Source: a virus. Taken from it: a stretch of 43,262 nt of DNA. The stretch spans positions 1-43,262 of the IMG/VR virus record IMGVR_UViG_3300020213_000005; one strand, 5' to 3'. Below are positions 21,169 to 29,453 of the stretch, piece after piece. Both the position numbers and the translations under genes were made by a program. Within the stretch, counting starts at the first letter, position 1. The number at the start of each line of letters is the position of its first letter. The notes under the pieces are model-generated. The model was not told the DNA's origin and did not search any database. It was given only the letters and a program-made list of their open reading frames with translations.

Positions 21169-21629
21169 CTGAAACTTTGTTAGCGATAGATCCAGGTAGC
21201 AACTCGATGGGCGTCGCTTTGTTTGAAGCTGGCAGGCTTGTTGCAGCTACCTCCCTTAAAAGTGACAAGATATCGCCGTTAGAACGCCGTTTGGATATGG
21301 CTCATAAAATTAAAGATTTGGTCGATATCTCTCATAAGTTCACCTCAGAGGAGCCTTTGTTATTAGGTCGTAATAATAACGGAATGCAACGTCTTCTCGG
21401 CTACATCGAGCTTATCACTGAAGGTAAAGTAGAGATGATCCACCCGATGACCTTAAAAAAAATAATGGGCTCTGGCAGCTCTGATAAGCTTGATATGGCT
21501 TTAGCAGCCGGTGATATGCTAACAGACACCGAACAAGAGATTATGGCGAAGCTGATAGCGAACGAGGATTTTGACGCTACCGACGCCGTCTGCGTCGGGC
21601 TTGCTTATCTTAAAAAGGTGCGGGTATGA
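21165..21629 (+). CDS. RuvC-like Holliday junction resolvase
   Basis: 154 aa. LLAIDPGSNSMGVALF (Asp9) is the first RuvC catalytic motif; SEEPLLLG supplies a Glu, HPMTLKKIM and DKLDMA follow, and DATDAVCVGLAYL gives the C-terminal acidic pair. It should cut recombination junctions before packaging. Length is close to E. coli RuvC. It lies in a run of overlapping genes with the HD enzyme. Confidence 0.82.
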   Translation: MTETLLAIDPGSNSMGVALFEAGRLVAATSLKSDKISPLERRLDMAHKIKDLVDISHKFTSEEPLLLGRNNNGMQRLLGYIELITEGKVEMIHPMTLKKIMGSGSSDKLDMALAAGDMLTDTEQEIMAKLIANEDFDATDAVCVGLAYLKKVRV

Positions 21630-21835
21630 AATTTATCAAACATATCAGGAATACCGATGTTTGTTTTGAGGTTTTCACTTCGATTGAAAGATCGTCAGGC
21701 GCTCTTCAAGTCACAGGGCTTTGGTGGAATATTGTGATGGGTGATCCTTTTCCGCTTTTAGGTACCAGAGAAACGGTTCAAATTAAAAAAGAAGATAGAC
21801 CAGATTGGAAACCTTATGAACCTCGATCAACTTAA
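21626..21835 (+). CDS. Hypothetical protein
   Basis: 69 aa, overlapping the RuvC-like gene (ATGA) and the HD gene by 20 bases. Strand-rich N-terminal part and an acidic/proline C-terminus; no motif recognised. Confidence 0.55.
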   Translation: MKFIKHIRNTDVCFEVFTSIERSSGALQVTGLWWNIVMGDPFPLLGTRETVQIKKEDRPDWKPYEPRST

Positions 21836-22277
21836 AATGGCCATGAATCTGCATAACGTCCGTCGTTTTCAGACTCACCGTCTTCAAGCCTCTAAATCAG
21901 TCGCAGAACATAGTTTTCGTGTTGCGGCTCTCTATGCTTTTTTCGGTGGTAAAGAGATTTTACCGGCTTTGTTACACGATATTGAAGAATCGATAACCTC
22001 TGATATACCATCTCCGGTCAAGAAGAATTTAAAAGGACTCGAGATCTACGAGGCTATGAGACCTCAATTTGAAGACATTAAAGAGCAGAGACTAGGCAAA
22101 CTTGCAGATAAGTTAGAGCTTGTCTTGGATCTTCGTGAGCAGTTATCTGATGTGGGCCGCCTTCCAAAAGGTCTGATGGATATTTATGAAGCCGAGTTAG
22201 AGCTGGCTTTAGATATAGCTAAAGAGTTAGGTATTGCAAAAGAAGTTAAAAAACTACTAAAGGAGATAAGTCAATGA
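21816..22277 (+). CDS. HD-domain 5'-deoxynucleotidase (YfbR-like)
   Basis: 153 aa. R17/R18, H32 in AEHSFR, H54-D55 in LLHDIEES followed by SDIPSPVK, and D98 in LADKLE match the YfbR family, which dephosphorylates dNMPs. Such phage enzymes adjust the nucleotide pool, sometimes excluding a normal base in favour of a modified one; nothing here shows DNA modification. Co-transcribed with the RuvC-like gene. Confidence 0.82.
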   Translation: MNLDQLKMAMNLHNVRRFQTHRLQASKSVAEHSFRVAALYAFFGGKEILPALLHDIEESITSDIPSPVKKNLKGLEIYEAMRPQFEDIKEQRLGKLADKLELVLDLREQLSDVGRLPKGLMDIYEAELELALDIAKELGIAKEVKKLLKEISQ

Positions 22278-22495
22278 ATTTAATCGTAAATAGCATAACA
22301 GTTCCCAAGGAAAACGTAGTCGTCGGTATCCGTGCAGCGTTGATGGTAGACGATGTTAACGGTAATGTTTTAGTTATTCAAAGCGAAGTAACCCAACTTC
22401 GTATCAAGCTATCAGACCTCGTTGATTTTATCGCTTATCAGAAAGCTGAAGCTGACAGGTCTTCAGGATCTAATGGGGAGGATGTAAATGAGTAA
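22274..22495 (+). CDS. Hypothetical protein
   Basis: 73 aa, overlapping the HD gene (ATGA) and the next gene. Val/Ile-rich strands in the first 45 residues, then a Ser/Gly/acidic tail. Unknown function. Confidence 0.55.
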   Translation: MNLIVNSITVPKENVVVGIRAALMVDDVNGNVLVIQSEVTQLRIKLSDLVDFIAYQKAEADRSSGSNGEDVNE

Positions 22496-22724
22496 AACTC
22501 ATATTTTAAAACAAATCTATAAGACGTTGGCTGTTAAGCTTAACAAGCATCCGACGTATCAAGATTTGAAAAGGATCAGAGTTTCAGAAAGATCTGTCAG
22601 GGATGGTTTTATGACTCTCTCTAATCTTCGTAAAGAAGTCGGAGAAATACCGGGCATTGTGGTCCGTAACCCTGATCTAGAGACCGTTTACCGGTTACTT
22701 AAACAATCAAAAGGATTAAAATAA
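22488..22724 (+). CDS. Hypothetical protein
   Basis: 78 aa, preceded by GGGGAGG. Basic, helical; the RIRVSERSVRDGFMTLSNLRKEVG segment could be a DNA-binding helical bundle. Its last base overlaps the next start. Confidence 0.55.
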   Translation: MSKTHILKQIYKTLAVKLNKHPTYQDLKRIRVSERSVRDGFMTLSNLRKEVGEIPGIVVRNPDLETVYRLLKQSKGLK

Positions 22725-23458
22725 TGCTTAAAAAAATACTGTTAATTCCTGATACCCACAGCCCGTACGAAGACAAGAAAGCCTGGCAGCTTTTGTTAAA
22801 AGCTGGCAAAGCTCTTAAACCGGATATCATAGTTATTCAAGGTGATTTTTTTGATATGTACGCCGCATCGTCTCATAGTAAAGATCCTTCCAGGGCCTTT
22901 CAGCTGGAGATGGAGATTTCAGAAACTAAAAAACGTCTGGCTGAGGTAAAGGCATTAAAGGCTAAAAAGAATATCTTTATTTCAGGTAACCACGAAGACA
23001 GGCTAGAGCGTTATTTAAAAGATAAAGCCCCTGAACTTCATTCCGTTATCTCTATACCGAAATTGCTTGGTATTACAAAAGACTTTATTTATGTTCCCTA
23101 CAAGGAGCACTATCGACTTGGTAAATTAAACCTCACACATGATACCGGAACCGCTGGTCGTTATGCTCACTATAAAGCTTTAGATGCTTTTCAGCATAAT
23201 GTAGCTATCGGCCATACTCACCGTATGGGTTACGCCGTTGAGGGTAATGCTAAAGGTGAGAGACATGTAACAGCCATGTTCGGTTGGTTAGGTGATATCA
23301 ACAAAGTCGATTATATGCACAAAATTAAATCCACCAGAGATTGGAGTCTTGGTTTTGGCATTGGTTATTTGGACGAGAAAACCGGCAATGTGTATCTCGT
23401 CCCGGTTCCCATTATCAACTATACTTGTTTAATTGAAGGTAATTTAATAAGAGTATGA
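22724..23458 (+). CDS. Calcineurin-like metallophosphoesterase
   Basis: 244 aa. Full motif set: IPDTHSP (D10, H12), QGDFFD, SGNHEDR, LTHD and GHTHR, giving the two-metal site of this superfamily. Phage members include protein or cyclic-nucleotide phosphatases and DNA nucleases; substrate cannot be read here. Overlaps the following gene by four bases. Confidence 0.88.
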   Translation: MLKKILLIPDTHSPYEDKKAWQLLLKAGKALKPDIIVIQGDFFDMYAASSHSKDPSRAFQLEMEISETKKRLAEVKALKAKKNIFISGNHEDRLERYLKDKAPELHSVISIPKLLGITKDFIYVPYKEHYRLGKLNLTHDTGTAGRYAHYKALDAFQHNVAIGHTHRMGYAVEGNAKGERHVTAMFGWLGDINKVDYMHKIKSTRDWSLGFGIGYLDEKTGNVYLVPVPIINYTCLIEGNLIRV

Positions 23459-23667
23459 GTAACACCGACAGACAAAATCTTTATGTTAAGAACGTTATCA
23501 GAGATCTGAATATCGATTTAGAATCAGTTATCAATAATAGCGCCTCAGCCTCAGGCTGGTGTCATCTTCATAAAGAAACGCTGTACCTCGCACTTGAAGT
23601 TAAAAGTCTTCGCAAAGAAATAGCTAAGCTTAAAAAAAGCCAGCTGAAAGTAGTTAACGATGAGTGA
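23455..23667 (+). CDS. Hypothetical protein with C-terminal coiled coil
   Basis: 70 aa; the last 30 residues (LEVKSLRKEIAKLKKSQLKV) look like a coiled coil. Overlaps its neighbours by four and eight bases. Unknown function. Confidence 0.55.
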   Translation: MSNTDRQNLYVKNVIRDLNIDLESVINNSASASGWCHLHKETLYLALEVKSLRKEIAKLKKSQLKVVNDE

Positions 23668-25447
23668 TTTAATTCTCCCCAAAGCATATCAAAACCCAAT
23701 TTTGGACGCTAACTTAGAGGCGCTGTTCAAGCGTTATCCCTACGAGCGTTCAAGGCTAGAGCTTCTCCTCTCTCAGCCTGCGGAAGACCGTGCGGTAGCA
23801 GCAGTTACGCTACCGCCGGCCCCTCCGAACACACCAATGCGAGCCATTGTGCTTGCGGGTATCGGTTCTCCTACCTTTTTAGCTGACATTTTAAACGATC
23901 CGGTCAATAGAGAAGATAACTTCATTGTCTATATTGTTGAAAACAATCTTGACTTTCTTCGCTTTTGTTTTCAATACGCAAACCTAACGCAAATCATTAA
24001 CCTCCCTAAAACGGAATGGTTGTTGATGAAGACGGAAGAATCTATTAAACCGGCTTTCTTTAGTATTATGCAGAGAGAGCACGTAGCAGGTATGGCTTTC
24101 AATGTGTTTCTTCTTGAGACGCATATCCCACAACCTCCTGAGGTAAGTGCTTTCTACAAAAAAATTGAGCTTATATACAACGAGACCATTCAGCATGTGA
24201 TGCATAATTTTGGTCGTATTACGGACAGCCTTGACGGGGTTAGGGCATCACTTTTGAATAAAGAAGCCATCTTAAACAACCCTGGCATCGAAGATTTAAA
24301 AGGCGCGTTTCGCCGTAGACCTGCACTGGTTGTAGGGGCCGGTCCTTCTTTAGATTCAGAGTTAGAAAACATCAAAAAACACAACGATAAGTTTGTTGTT
24401 ATTGCAGCTGATGCGGCCCTAAAGCCGCTGTTAAAAGCCGGCATTCGCGTCGATTACATCACCTCAATTGAGAGACTTAACGCTTATCAAAAACCCTTCT
24501 TCGAAGGCCTCGGTAAGATTGAAACCGAGCTGATCGCGTTCCCGGTAATTCAACCAGAGCTTTTCAGCATCTATCCAGGCCCTGCCCGCATTGTTTACCG
24601 AAATTACTCGTTCTTCTCCTATTTTGAAAAGAGCTGGCCTAAAGGTATTCTTAAATGTGGCGGGTCTACCTCCCATCTAGCTATCAGACTAGCGGACTGG
24701 TTCGGTTGTTCTCAGATCTTCCTGATTGGTATTGATAGTAACTACGAAGAAAAAGATGGTCTTTTCCGCTCGCATTGCTCTAATACTGGCTATCAAGAGT
24801 GGGGAGAATTCTTCCCTATAGATGAGTTCCAAAAGACACGACGTCATCAAGGGCCCATGAAAGCCCTTAATAACCTAGGTGAGGAAACCTCAACCAACCT
24901 CACCTACTACCAGTGGATTAAAGAATATACAGGCGAATTAGCAGAGATCGGACAGCGAGCTGTCATAACTAACTGTAGTGCTAAAGGCCTTAGAATTGAA
25001 GGGATTCCGTATAAACCTTTAACGGAGTGCGTTAAACCTTTTGATGATCAACCGGTCGTAAAACCTTTAAGACCTAAGCCGGTCTTCAATAGAACTTTTA
25101 ACCATAAAATCGCGGTTCAGAATTTTGAAGCTTGGTTAAAGCTGGTTCAGTCTGGTATAAATGAATGTGACAATCTTTTAGCACAAGAGGAAATGGATTC
25201 ATCTAGATTTGAAGCACTGATTTATGTATATAATTTTAAGGTTTGTGTAGACCCACTGTTCGTCTCGTTTGTGGTTCAGTGCTGTGCTAAGGAGTATTTC
25301 GAGTTTGAAAACAAGTGGTGGGCCTTATCAAAAGACTGGGCCCATCAAAAGAGAGAGAAAGTTCAGATTACGAAGGAGCGATTTCAGCTTTTCGATGATG
25401 TTATTAAACAATTGTTAGCAATATTTAGGGAGACCAGTAATGTCTAA
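23660..25447 (+). CDS. Maf/DUF115-type glycosyltransferase-like protein
   Basis: 595 aa. The central LVVGAGPSL (223-231), IAADAALKPLL (249-259) and VDYITSIE (264-271), followed by GGSTSHLAIRLADWFGCSQIFLIGID, are the hallmark of DUF115/Maf (motility accessory factor) proteins. Cellular relatives transfer pseudaminic or legionaminic acid to flagellin. The N-terminal 200 residues and C-terminal helices fit the family's length. Context: in the same strand block as the CMAH-like and NeuB-like genes. The phage target could be a virion or cell-surface protein; that is inferred. Overlaps the neighbouring genes by eight bases on each side. Confidence 0.75.
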   Translation: MSDLILPKAYQNPILDANLEALFKRYPYERSRLELLLSQPAEDRAVAAVTLPPAPPNTPMRAIVLAGIGSPTFLADILNDPVNREDNFIVYIVENNLDFLRFCFQYANLTQIINLPKTEWLLMKTEESIKPAFFSIMQREHVAGMAFNVFLLETHIPQPPEVSAFYKKIELIYNETIQHVMHNFGRITDSLDGVRASLLNKEAILNNPGIEDLKGAFRRRPALVVGAGPSLDSELENIKKHNDKFVVIAADAALKPLLKAGIRVDYITSIERLNAYQKPFFEGLGKIETELIAFPVIQPELFSIYPGPARIVYRNYSFFSYFEKSWPKGILKCGGSTSHLAIRLADWFGCSQIFLIGIDSNYEEKDGLFRSHCSNTGYQEWGEFFPIDEFQKTRRHQGPMKALNNLGEETSTNLTYYQWIKEYTGELAEIGQRAVITNCSAKGLRIEGIPYKPLTECVKPFDDQPVVKPLRPKPVFNRTFNHKIAVQNFEAWLKLVQSGINECDNLLAQEEMDSSRFEALIYVYNFKVCVDPLFVSFVVQCCAKEYFEFENKWWALSKDWAHQKREKVQITKERFQLFDDVIKQLLAIFRETSNV

Positions 25448-25829
25448 GTTCATTAATAAAGAGACCAAGTCTTATTTAGAGAGTAAAATGGGCTCAACTC
25501 TACCTCAACAGATTCAAAACATACGGGAGAGAATCGATGTAGACGGGCTTTATTTGGACGGTAAAATAAGTGAGACCAAAGCAACCTTGGATAACAGAAT
25601 AAGCGAGACCAAAACAGAGTTGGGTAACAAGGTAAATTTTGTGTATGGGGCTATTTTACAAATCCAAGAGGAGCTCGGCGGGCTTAATGCTGAGGTATTT
25701 AGTACTGTTCAGGGCCGACAAGTCGATATGTTTAATGATATCCGCGCTTTAAAACGCGCTGTAAAGATTCTTTGTGTCGTATGCGCGGTCCTCCTAGTTG
25801 GAGTAGTATTAACATGGCTGATAAAATAA
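25440..25829 (+). CDS. C-terminally anchored coiled-coil protein
   Basis: 129 aa. Repeated ISETKATLDN/ISETKTELGN segments and a long amphipathic helix, then one C-terminal membrane helix (VKILCVVCAVLLVGVVLTWLI). A tail-anchored topology with the coiled coil inside the cell is likely. Overlaps the Maf-like gene by eight bases. Unknown role. Confidence 0.6.
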   Translation: MSKFINKETKSYLESKMGSTLPQQIQNIRERIDVDGLYLDGKISETKATLDNRISETKTELGNKVNFVYGAILQIQEELGGLNAEVFSTVQGRQVDMFNDIRALKRAVKILCVVCAVLLVGVVLTWLIK

Positions 25830-26071
25830 TAGATATAAATCCGGATAAACGAATTTCTAAGGATTCTTTAGACCGAATCCAGGAGATTGTTAAATCCCTA
25901 TCCGTTGACTCTTTAGATAGTCTTATCATTATCCATAGAAACCGCGGTGAGGGAGCTAGTTTAGAAGCCTACGGTTATGATTGGGATATCCTAGGCAGAT
26001 CACAAGGTTACCTAGAATTCCTACGGGCACAGCTGTTAGAAGAAGACACAGAGATAGAGCAGAATGACTGA
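25814..26071 (+). CDS. Hypothetical protein
   Basis: 85 aa from the ATG at 25814 (MADKIID), with GGAG upstream; it overlaps the preceding gene by 16 bases. Acidic and helical with no motif recognised. Confidence 0.6.
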   Translation: MADKIIDINPDKRISKDSLDRIQEIVKSLSVDSLDSLIIIHRNRGEGASLEAYGYDWDILGRSQGYLEFLRAQLLEEDTEIEQND

Positions 26072-26297
26072 GGCTGAACTTGATACCCAGCTAAAGGCTG
26101 CTACGAATCAGTTTTCAGTCTGGTGGGATAACAAGTTTCCTGATGATAGCGCCCCAAAGAAGCTCTATTACCGCATTAAGTACTTGCAAGGTTATCTAAA
26201 GGCTGTTAAACTGTTTAGAGACGAATCTTTTGTCCAGCACCAAGTAGACCTTATCAGAAAACAATATGGTAAAGGGACGCGTTACAACCCATTTTAA
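26064..26297 (+). CDS. Hypothetical protein
   Basis: 77 aa, AGAGCAG upstream, overlapping the previous gene by eight bases. Aromatic helical protein (FSVWWDNKF...). Unknown. Confidence 0.6.
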   Translation: MTEAELDTQLKAATNQFSVWWDNKFPDDSAPKKLYYRIKYLQGYLKAVKLFRDESFVQHQVDLIRKQYGKGTRYNPF

Positions 26298-26308
26298 GGA
26301 GTCGAAGC

Positions 26309-26521
26309 ATGCCGGTTCACACTATCAAGTTTAACCTGCCAGAAGAGCAAGAAGAGTTAGAGGCGTTTCAAACAGGCGTGCAGGCTCATATTGTTATAGA
26401 GGATGTTTTTAACTACCTCCGATCAAAACTTAAGTATGGTACGCCAAGCAAGACCGAGGCCCGTGTCTATACAGAGTTACGAGATAAACTTTGTGAGCTG
26501 ATGAAACAGCAGGGATTATAG
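26309..26521 (+). CDS. Hypothetical protein
   Basis: 70 aa with AAGGAG before the ATG. Acidic (LPEEQEELEAF) then a helical segment. This shape (strand, acidic loop, helices) is common among small phage proteins; function unknown. Confidence 0.6.
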   Translation: MPVHTIKFNLPEEQEELEAFQTGVQAHIVIEDVFNYLRSKLKYGTPSKTEARVYTELRDKLCELMKQQGL

Positions 26522-26535
26522 TAAGGAGATTTAAG

Positions 26536-26778
26536 ATGCCATACATCACCGATTATGATAAAGCACTGACAGAAGCTGTAGGACCGGCGACGCCTGGCGA
26601 ACTTAACTACGCGATTACACGACTTATTAAACAGTATTTAGCCACTCATTTGATACTTAATTACCAGACAATTAACGACGTCGTAGGCGCCTTAGAAGGC
26701 GCTAAGCTTGAGTTTTACAGAAGAATCGCGGTCCCATACGAGAATGAAAAGATCGTTATCAACGGAGACGTTTACTAA
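26536..26778 (+). CDS. Hypothetical protein
   Basis: 80 aa with AAGGAG before the ATG; its last base overlaps the next start. Helical; no motif recognised. Confidence 0.6.
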   Translation: MPYITDYDKALTEAVGPATPGELNYAITRLIKQYLATHLILNYQTINDVVGALEGAKLEFYRRIAVPYENEKIVINGDVY

Positions 26779-27167
26779 TGCACCGCTGGGGAGATAATAC
26801 CGTAGATTGGGACGGGATAGAGGGCGCTGCAGAGCTAATTAGTTCCTTCAGCCGGCGTTGGGGTAGACTTGGCGGGCAGTCTAAAGAGAAGTACGGCACC
26901 GTTCGTTTTTATGCAATTTTTGGTAACCTCAGTCTTCACACCTTAATCTATCCCGGTTATGCCTATAACCAGTTTCCGAAGTGGCTTTGGGTATTCGATC
27001 TATGCTATATCGGACCTTTCCTGAACGCCGTTTTTGGTGGTGTGTTTACTCGGTGGCAGGCTGTTGTTTACAGACAGGCGTATCAGAAGGCACTCAAAAA
27101 ATGGCCTCACCTGAGAGATGAAATCTTGTCAGCAGCAGATTACGAAGAATTCTTAGAGGGACTATGA
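26778..27167 (+). CDS. Conserved phage protein of the QSKEKYGTVR type
   Basis: 129 aa. The GRLGGQSKEKYGTVRFYAIF segment (residues 29-48) is one I recall from hypothetical proteins in many unrelated phages. The middle is hydrophobic (WLWVFDLCYIGPFLNAVFGGVF) and may touch the membrane; the C-terminus is acidic. Function unknown. Overlaps the NeuB-like gene by four bases. Confidence 0.65.
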   Translation: MHRWGDNTVDWDGIEGAAELISSFSRRWGRLGGQSKEKYGTVRFYAIFGNLSLHTLIYPGYAYNQFPKWLWVFDLCYIGPFLNAVFGGVFTRWQAVVYRQAYQKALKKWPHLRDEILSAADYEEFLEGL

Positions 27168-27835
27168 ACAAAGTTAGACTGATTGCTGAGCTTGGTAGTT
27201 GTCACATGGGCAAGCTTGATCGCATTAAAGAGGCCGTAGATCGCTGTAAAGAATCGGGTATTGATGCTTTAAAGCTTCAGCTGTTTCCAAACGAAGCACC
27301 CTACGTGCCGACTAACATTCACCTGTCGCAAAACATGTTTCAGAGAGCTTTTGAGTATGGGAAGTCGGTAGGACTTCCCGTCTCTGCTAGTGTGTTTGAT
27401 ATGGATTCGCTGATTTTCCTTCAGAATCTAAACCCTGAGTTTATCAAACTTTCGTTCAGTAAGAAGCACTACGCCGACATTTCAGAGGAGATTAACTGGG
27501 TTGAGTCAATGCATTTAAAAGGTATTGAAGCCATTGTTTCGTGTGATGTAATGAGTGATCATAAAATCTCAGCTACGGCCACTAAACTCTACTGTATCCC
27601 TGAGTATCCCGTCCGCTACGAAATTTCGTTCGACGAGCTCTTCCCCCGTTTTGATGGATTCAGTGATCACACTTTAGGTATTAGACAGACTAAGAGAGCT
27701 ATTGATGCTGGTGCTAAGCTCGTTGAGAAGCACGTGAAGCTTGGTTATGAGGACGAGACTTGTCCCGATTCTCGTTTTTCTGTCCCGATCGAAGTATTCG
27801 GACAACTACGAAAATACCGGCCTACTAAGGCTTAA
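27164..27835 (+). CDS. Short NeuB-like sialic acid synthase domain
   Basis: 223 aa TIM-barrel protein matching NeuB: LIAELGSCHMG (E9), DALKLQLF (K37), EFIKLS (K95), the YP pair (148-149), GFSDHTLG (167-170), EKH (188-190) and PDSRFS (D202). NeuB condenses PEP with an N-acetylated hexosamine to give sialic or related nine-carbon acids. It is about 120 residues shorter than cellular enzymes, lacking the C-terminal SAF domain. By my alignment the Ser and Glu of the canonical K-x-x-S-G-E are Phe and Lys. The metal-binding histidines remain. Activity is therefore uncertain. Last gene of the rightward block, overlapping the endolysin gene tail to tail by 11 bases. Confidence 0.78.
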   Translation: MNKVRLIAELGSCHMGKLDRIKEAVDRCKESGIDALKLQLFPNEAPYVPTNIHLSQNMFQRAFEYGKSVGLPVSASVFDMDSLIFLQNLNPEFIKLSFSKKHYADISEEINWVESMHLKGIEAIVSCDVMSDHKISATATKLYCIPEYPVRYEISFDELFPRFDGFSDHTLGIRQTKRAIDAGAKLVEKHVKLGYEDETCPDSRFSVPIEVFGQLRKYRPTKA

Positions 27836-28220
27836 ATATCCTGATGAGCCGTTCTGATCTAATCCCACAATCTAGATGACACCATCCCGGTGTCGAGTCT
27901 GGATCTTCCATCCACAAACCGAAATCCCGTAACAAAGAAGGATGCTCAGCTATCAATATCTTGGTGGTTCCCTCACTGTCGGCTAAATCGACAGCTCTAC
28001 CCATCATGTGAAGACTCTTCTTAGAGCCTCCTACCTTCGCGTTAATCGCAGCAGGACGCCATCCTGAGGTTACTTCCGGTACGGGGTGTTTTAACGCAAT
28101 GAAGAGGTTATTAACGCGTTTAATGAGGTTTTCAGCGTTAGCTCTGACGTCTAACGTGTAGTCTTCAGAATAGAGTTTATGCCTACCCATCAGGTAGGCT
28201 TTTAGAGTTAAAGGTGTCAT
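27825..28220 (-). CDS. Endolysin, M15 peptidase
   Basis: 131 aa single-domain peptidoglycan peptidase. SGWRPAAINAKVGGSKKSLHMMGRAVDL carries the M15 signature with zinc ligands H71 and D78; WCHLD supplies H115. It should cleave the peptide cross-bridges at the end of infection. No signal peptide, so it depends on the holin at 29657. Its start overlaps the upstream small lipoprotein gene. Confidence 0.88.
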   Translation of the reverse strand: MTPLTLKAYLMGRHKLYSEDYTLDVRANAENLIKRVNNLFIALKHPVPEVTSGWRPAAINAKVGGSKKSLHMMGRAVDLADSEGTTKILIAEHPSLLRDFGLWMEDPDSTPGWCHLDCGIRSERLIRIFKP

Positions 28221-28456
28221 CGGACCGCTGGTGGAAGAAAATGCGGTTTAGTCTTAACGACCCGTTTAACACCACAGTCTGGGAGGTAGTACTCGATTCG
28301 ATCTGGGTAGATGAGCATTTGGGTCTCACGGCAAATCTTGCCGTCTTGCTCGATGTGCTGTTGCTCCGTCAGATCAATTATATTGGTAGCCTGAGTGTGC
28401 ATAGTGCAGCCGATCATGCCAAATTGTGCTATTAATACTGATATTAAATGGCGCAT
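28217..28456 (-). CDS. Small lipoprotein in lysis cassette
   Basis: 79 aa. Signal peptide with lipobox-like FGMIGC, so Cys17 is probably lipidated. The mature part has two more cysteines. It lies between endolysin and serine protease and is additional to the o-spanin at 29199. Role unknown; it could be an extra outer-membrane lysis factor or an exclusion lipoprotein. Confidence 0.6.
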   Translation of the reverse strand: MRHLISVLIAQFGMIGCTMHTQATNIIDLTEQQHIEQDGKICRETQMLIYPDRIEYYLPDCGVKRVVKTKPHFLPPAVR

Positions 28457-29202
28457 TAATGAGCACTCAAAAAGGTTTTAATGGTTTCAAGTGGGACCGC
28501 ACTACCCCAGTTGGTTTGATTACTGGATGCGAAAATAACGCCGGTCACATTACCAAAACTGTTAACCATCGCGGAGCCGCTGTTCCCTGGAAAAATAGGG
28601 ATATTAGTTTTTATGGCTTGGTGCTCTAAAACACACATTGGAAAGGGACCAAATAAAGTGGGAACCACGATGGGTTTAAGACGAGGCCCTTTACACTGCT
28701 CGAAGGGAATACCGGTCAGTATATAAACTGTCCCAAGACCTTTTAAATAACCACGACTAAAGTCCATCTCTTCGCCTAAAGGAAAGCCAAGGACGAAATT
28801 CTCGTCTAAGATGGAATACGACGAGGCTAGGGATAGACCGCCGTAGCCTTCAAGTCCCTCAACCAGACACAAATCATTCTCGGTGTAAACTTCGATGACC
28901 CTTCGCGGTATTGATCGACCAGAATGTAGTTTTATCATTAACACTCCGTCTTTCTGAAGATCGCAAACGTGAGCATTGGTTAAAGTGTAGACCCTGCCGC
29001 TGGGAGCTTTCACTTGAAAACCAGTCGCCGAGCCTTGGTGCTCGGCTCCTTCTGGGTTTGAGATGAAGATGGTCTGAGATCCTACCTTATCAATCAAATA
29101 GCTGTTATGGATAGGTCTGGCTGATAATGACACACTGAAAATAGCAATGCCTAACAAGATTAGTTTAAAGTAACCGGTTTTTGATTTTTTGTTGTGTTTC
29201 AT
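28456..29202 (-). CDS. Exported trypsin-like serine protease
   Basis: 248 aa. N-terminal basic stretch and hydrophobic segment (YFKLILLGIAIFSVSLSA) direct export or anchoring. Catalytic triad: H78 in TNAHVC, D110 in ENDLCLV, and S208 in FPGNSGSAM. Fold is chymotrypsin/S1-type without a PDZ domain. It lies in the lysis cassette between o-spanin and a lipoprotein, overlapping the former by four bases, so it is expressed late in the periplasm. It might degrade envelope proteins during lysis, or mature a virion component; the first is better supported by position. Confidence 0.82.
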   Translation of the reverse strand: MKHNKKSKTGYFKLILLGIAIFSVSLSARPIHNSYLIDKVGSQTIFISNPEGAEHQGSATGFQVKAPSGRVYTLTNAHVCDLQKDGVLMIKLHSGRSIPRRVIEVYTENDLCLVEGLEGYGGLSLASSYSILDENFVLGFPLGEEMDFSRGYLKGLGTVYILTGIPFEQCKGPRLKPIVVPTLFGPFPMCVLEHQAIKTNIPIFPGNSGSAMVNSFGNVTGVIFASSNQTNWGSAVPLETIKTFLSAH

Positions 29203-29453
29203 TTAACAGGTGTTGCCAGCTCGTTTAATAGGTTATGAAGCTGCTTGATGTAGGTCTCGGTGTTGACCTCGTTCTTAAGAAGCTGTTTAAAGTTATCAAA
29301 ATCCAAACAAGCATAGCCTTCAGCACATTTGACCAGTATAACCTCTTCCTTAGCGGTTCTCATTGGAAACACTGATTCAGGTTTATTTTGGTTGGTCTTT
29401 ATCCCACAAGCGGAGAAGCTCGTCCATAGTATTAGCAGAGTTAATAGTCTCAT
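29199..29453 (-). CDS. o-spanin (Rz1-like) lipoprotein
   Basis: 84 aa. Signal peptide with lipobox FSAC (Cys16). The gene starts inside the end of the i-spanin gene in another frame (71-base overlap), the typical Rz/Rz1 layout. It would sit in the outer membrane and pair with the i-spanin across the periplasm. Longer than classical Rz1 and with few prolines. Confidence 0.7.
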   Translation of the reverse strand: MRLLTLLILWTSFSACGIKTNQNKPESVFPMRTAKEEVILVKCAEGYACLDFDNFKQLLKNEVNTETYIKQLHNLLNELATPVK

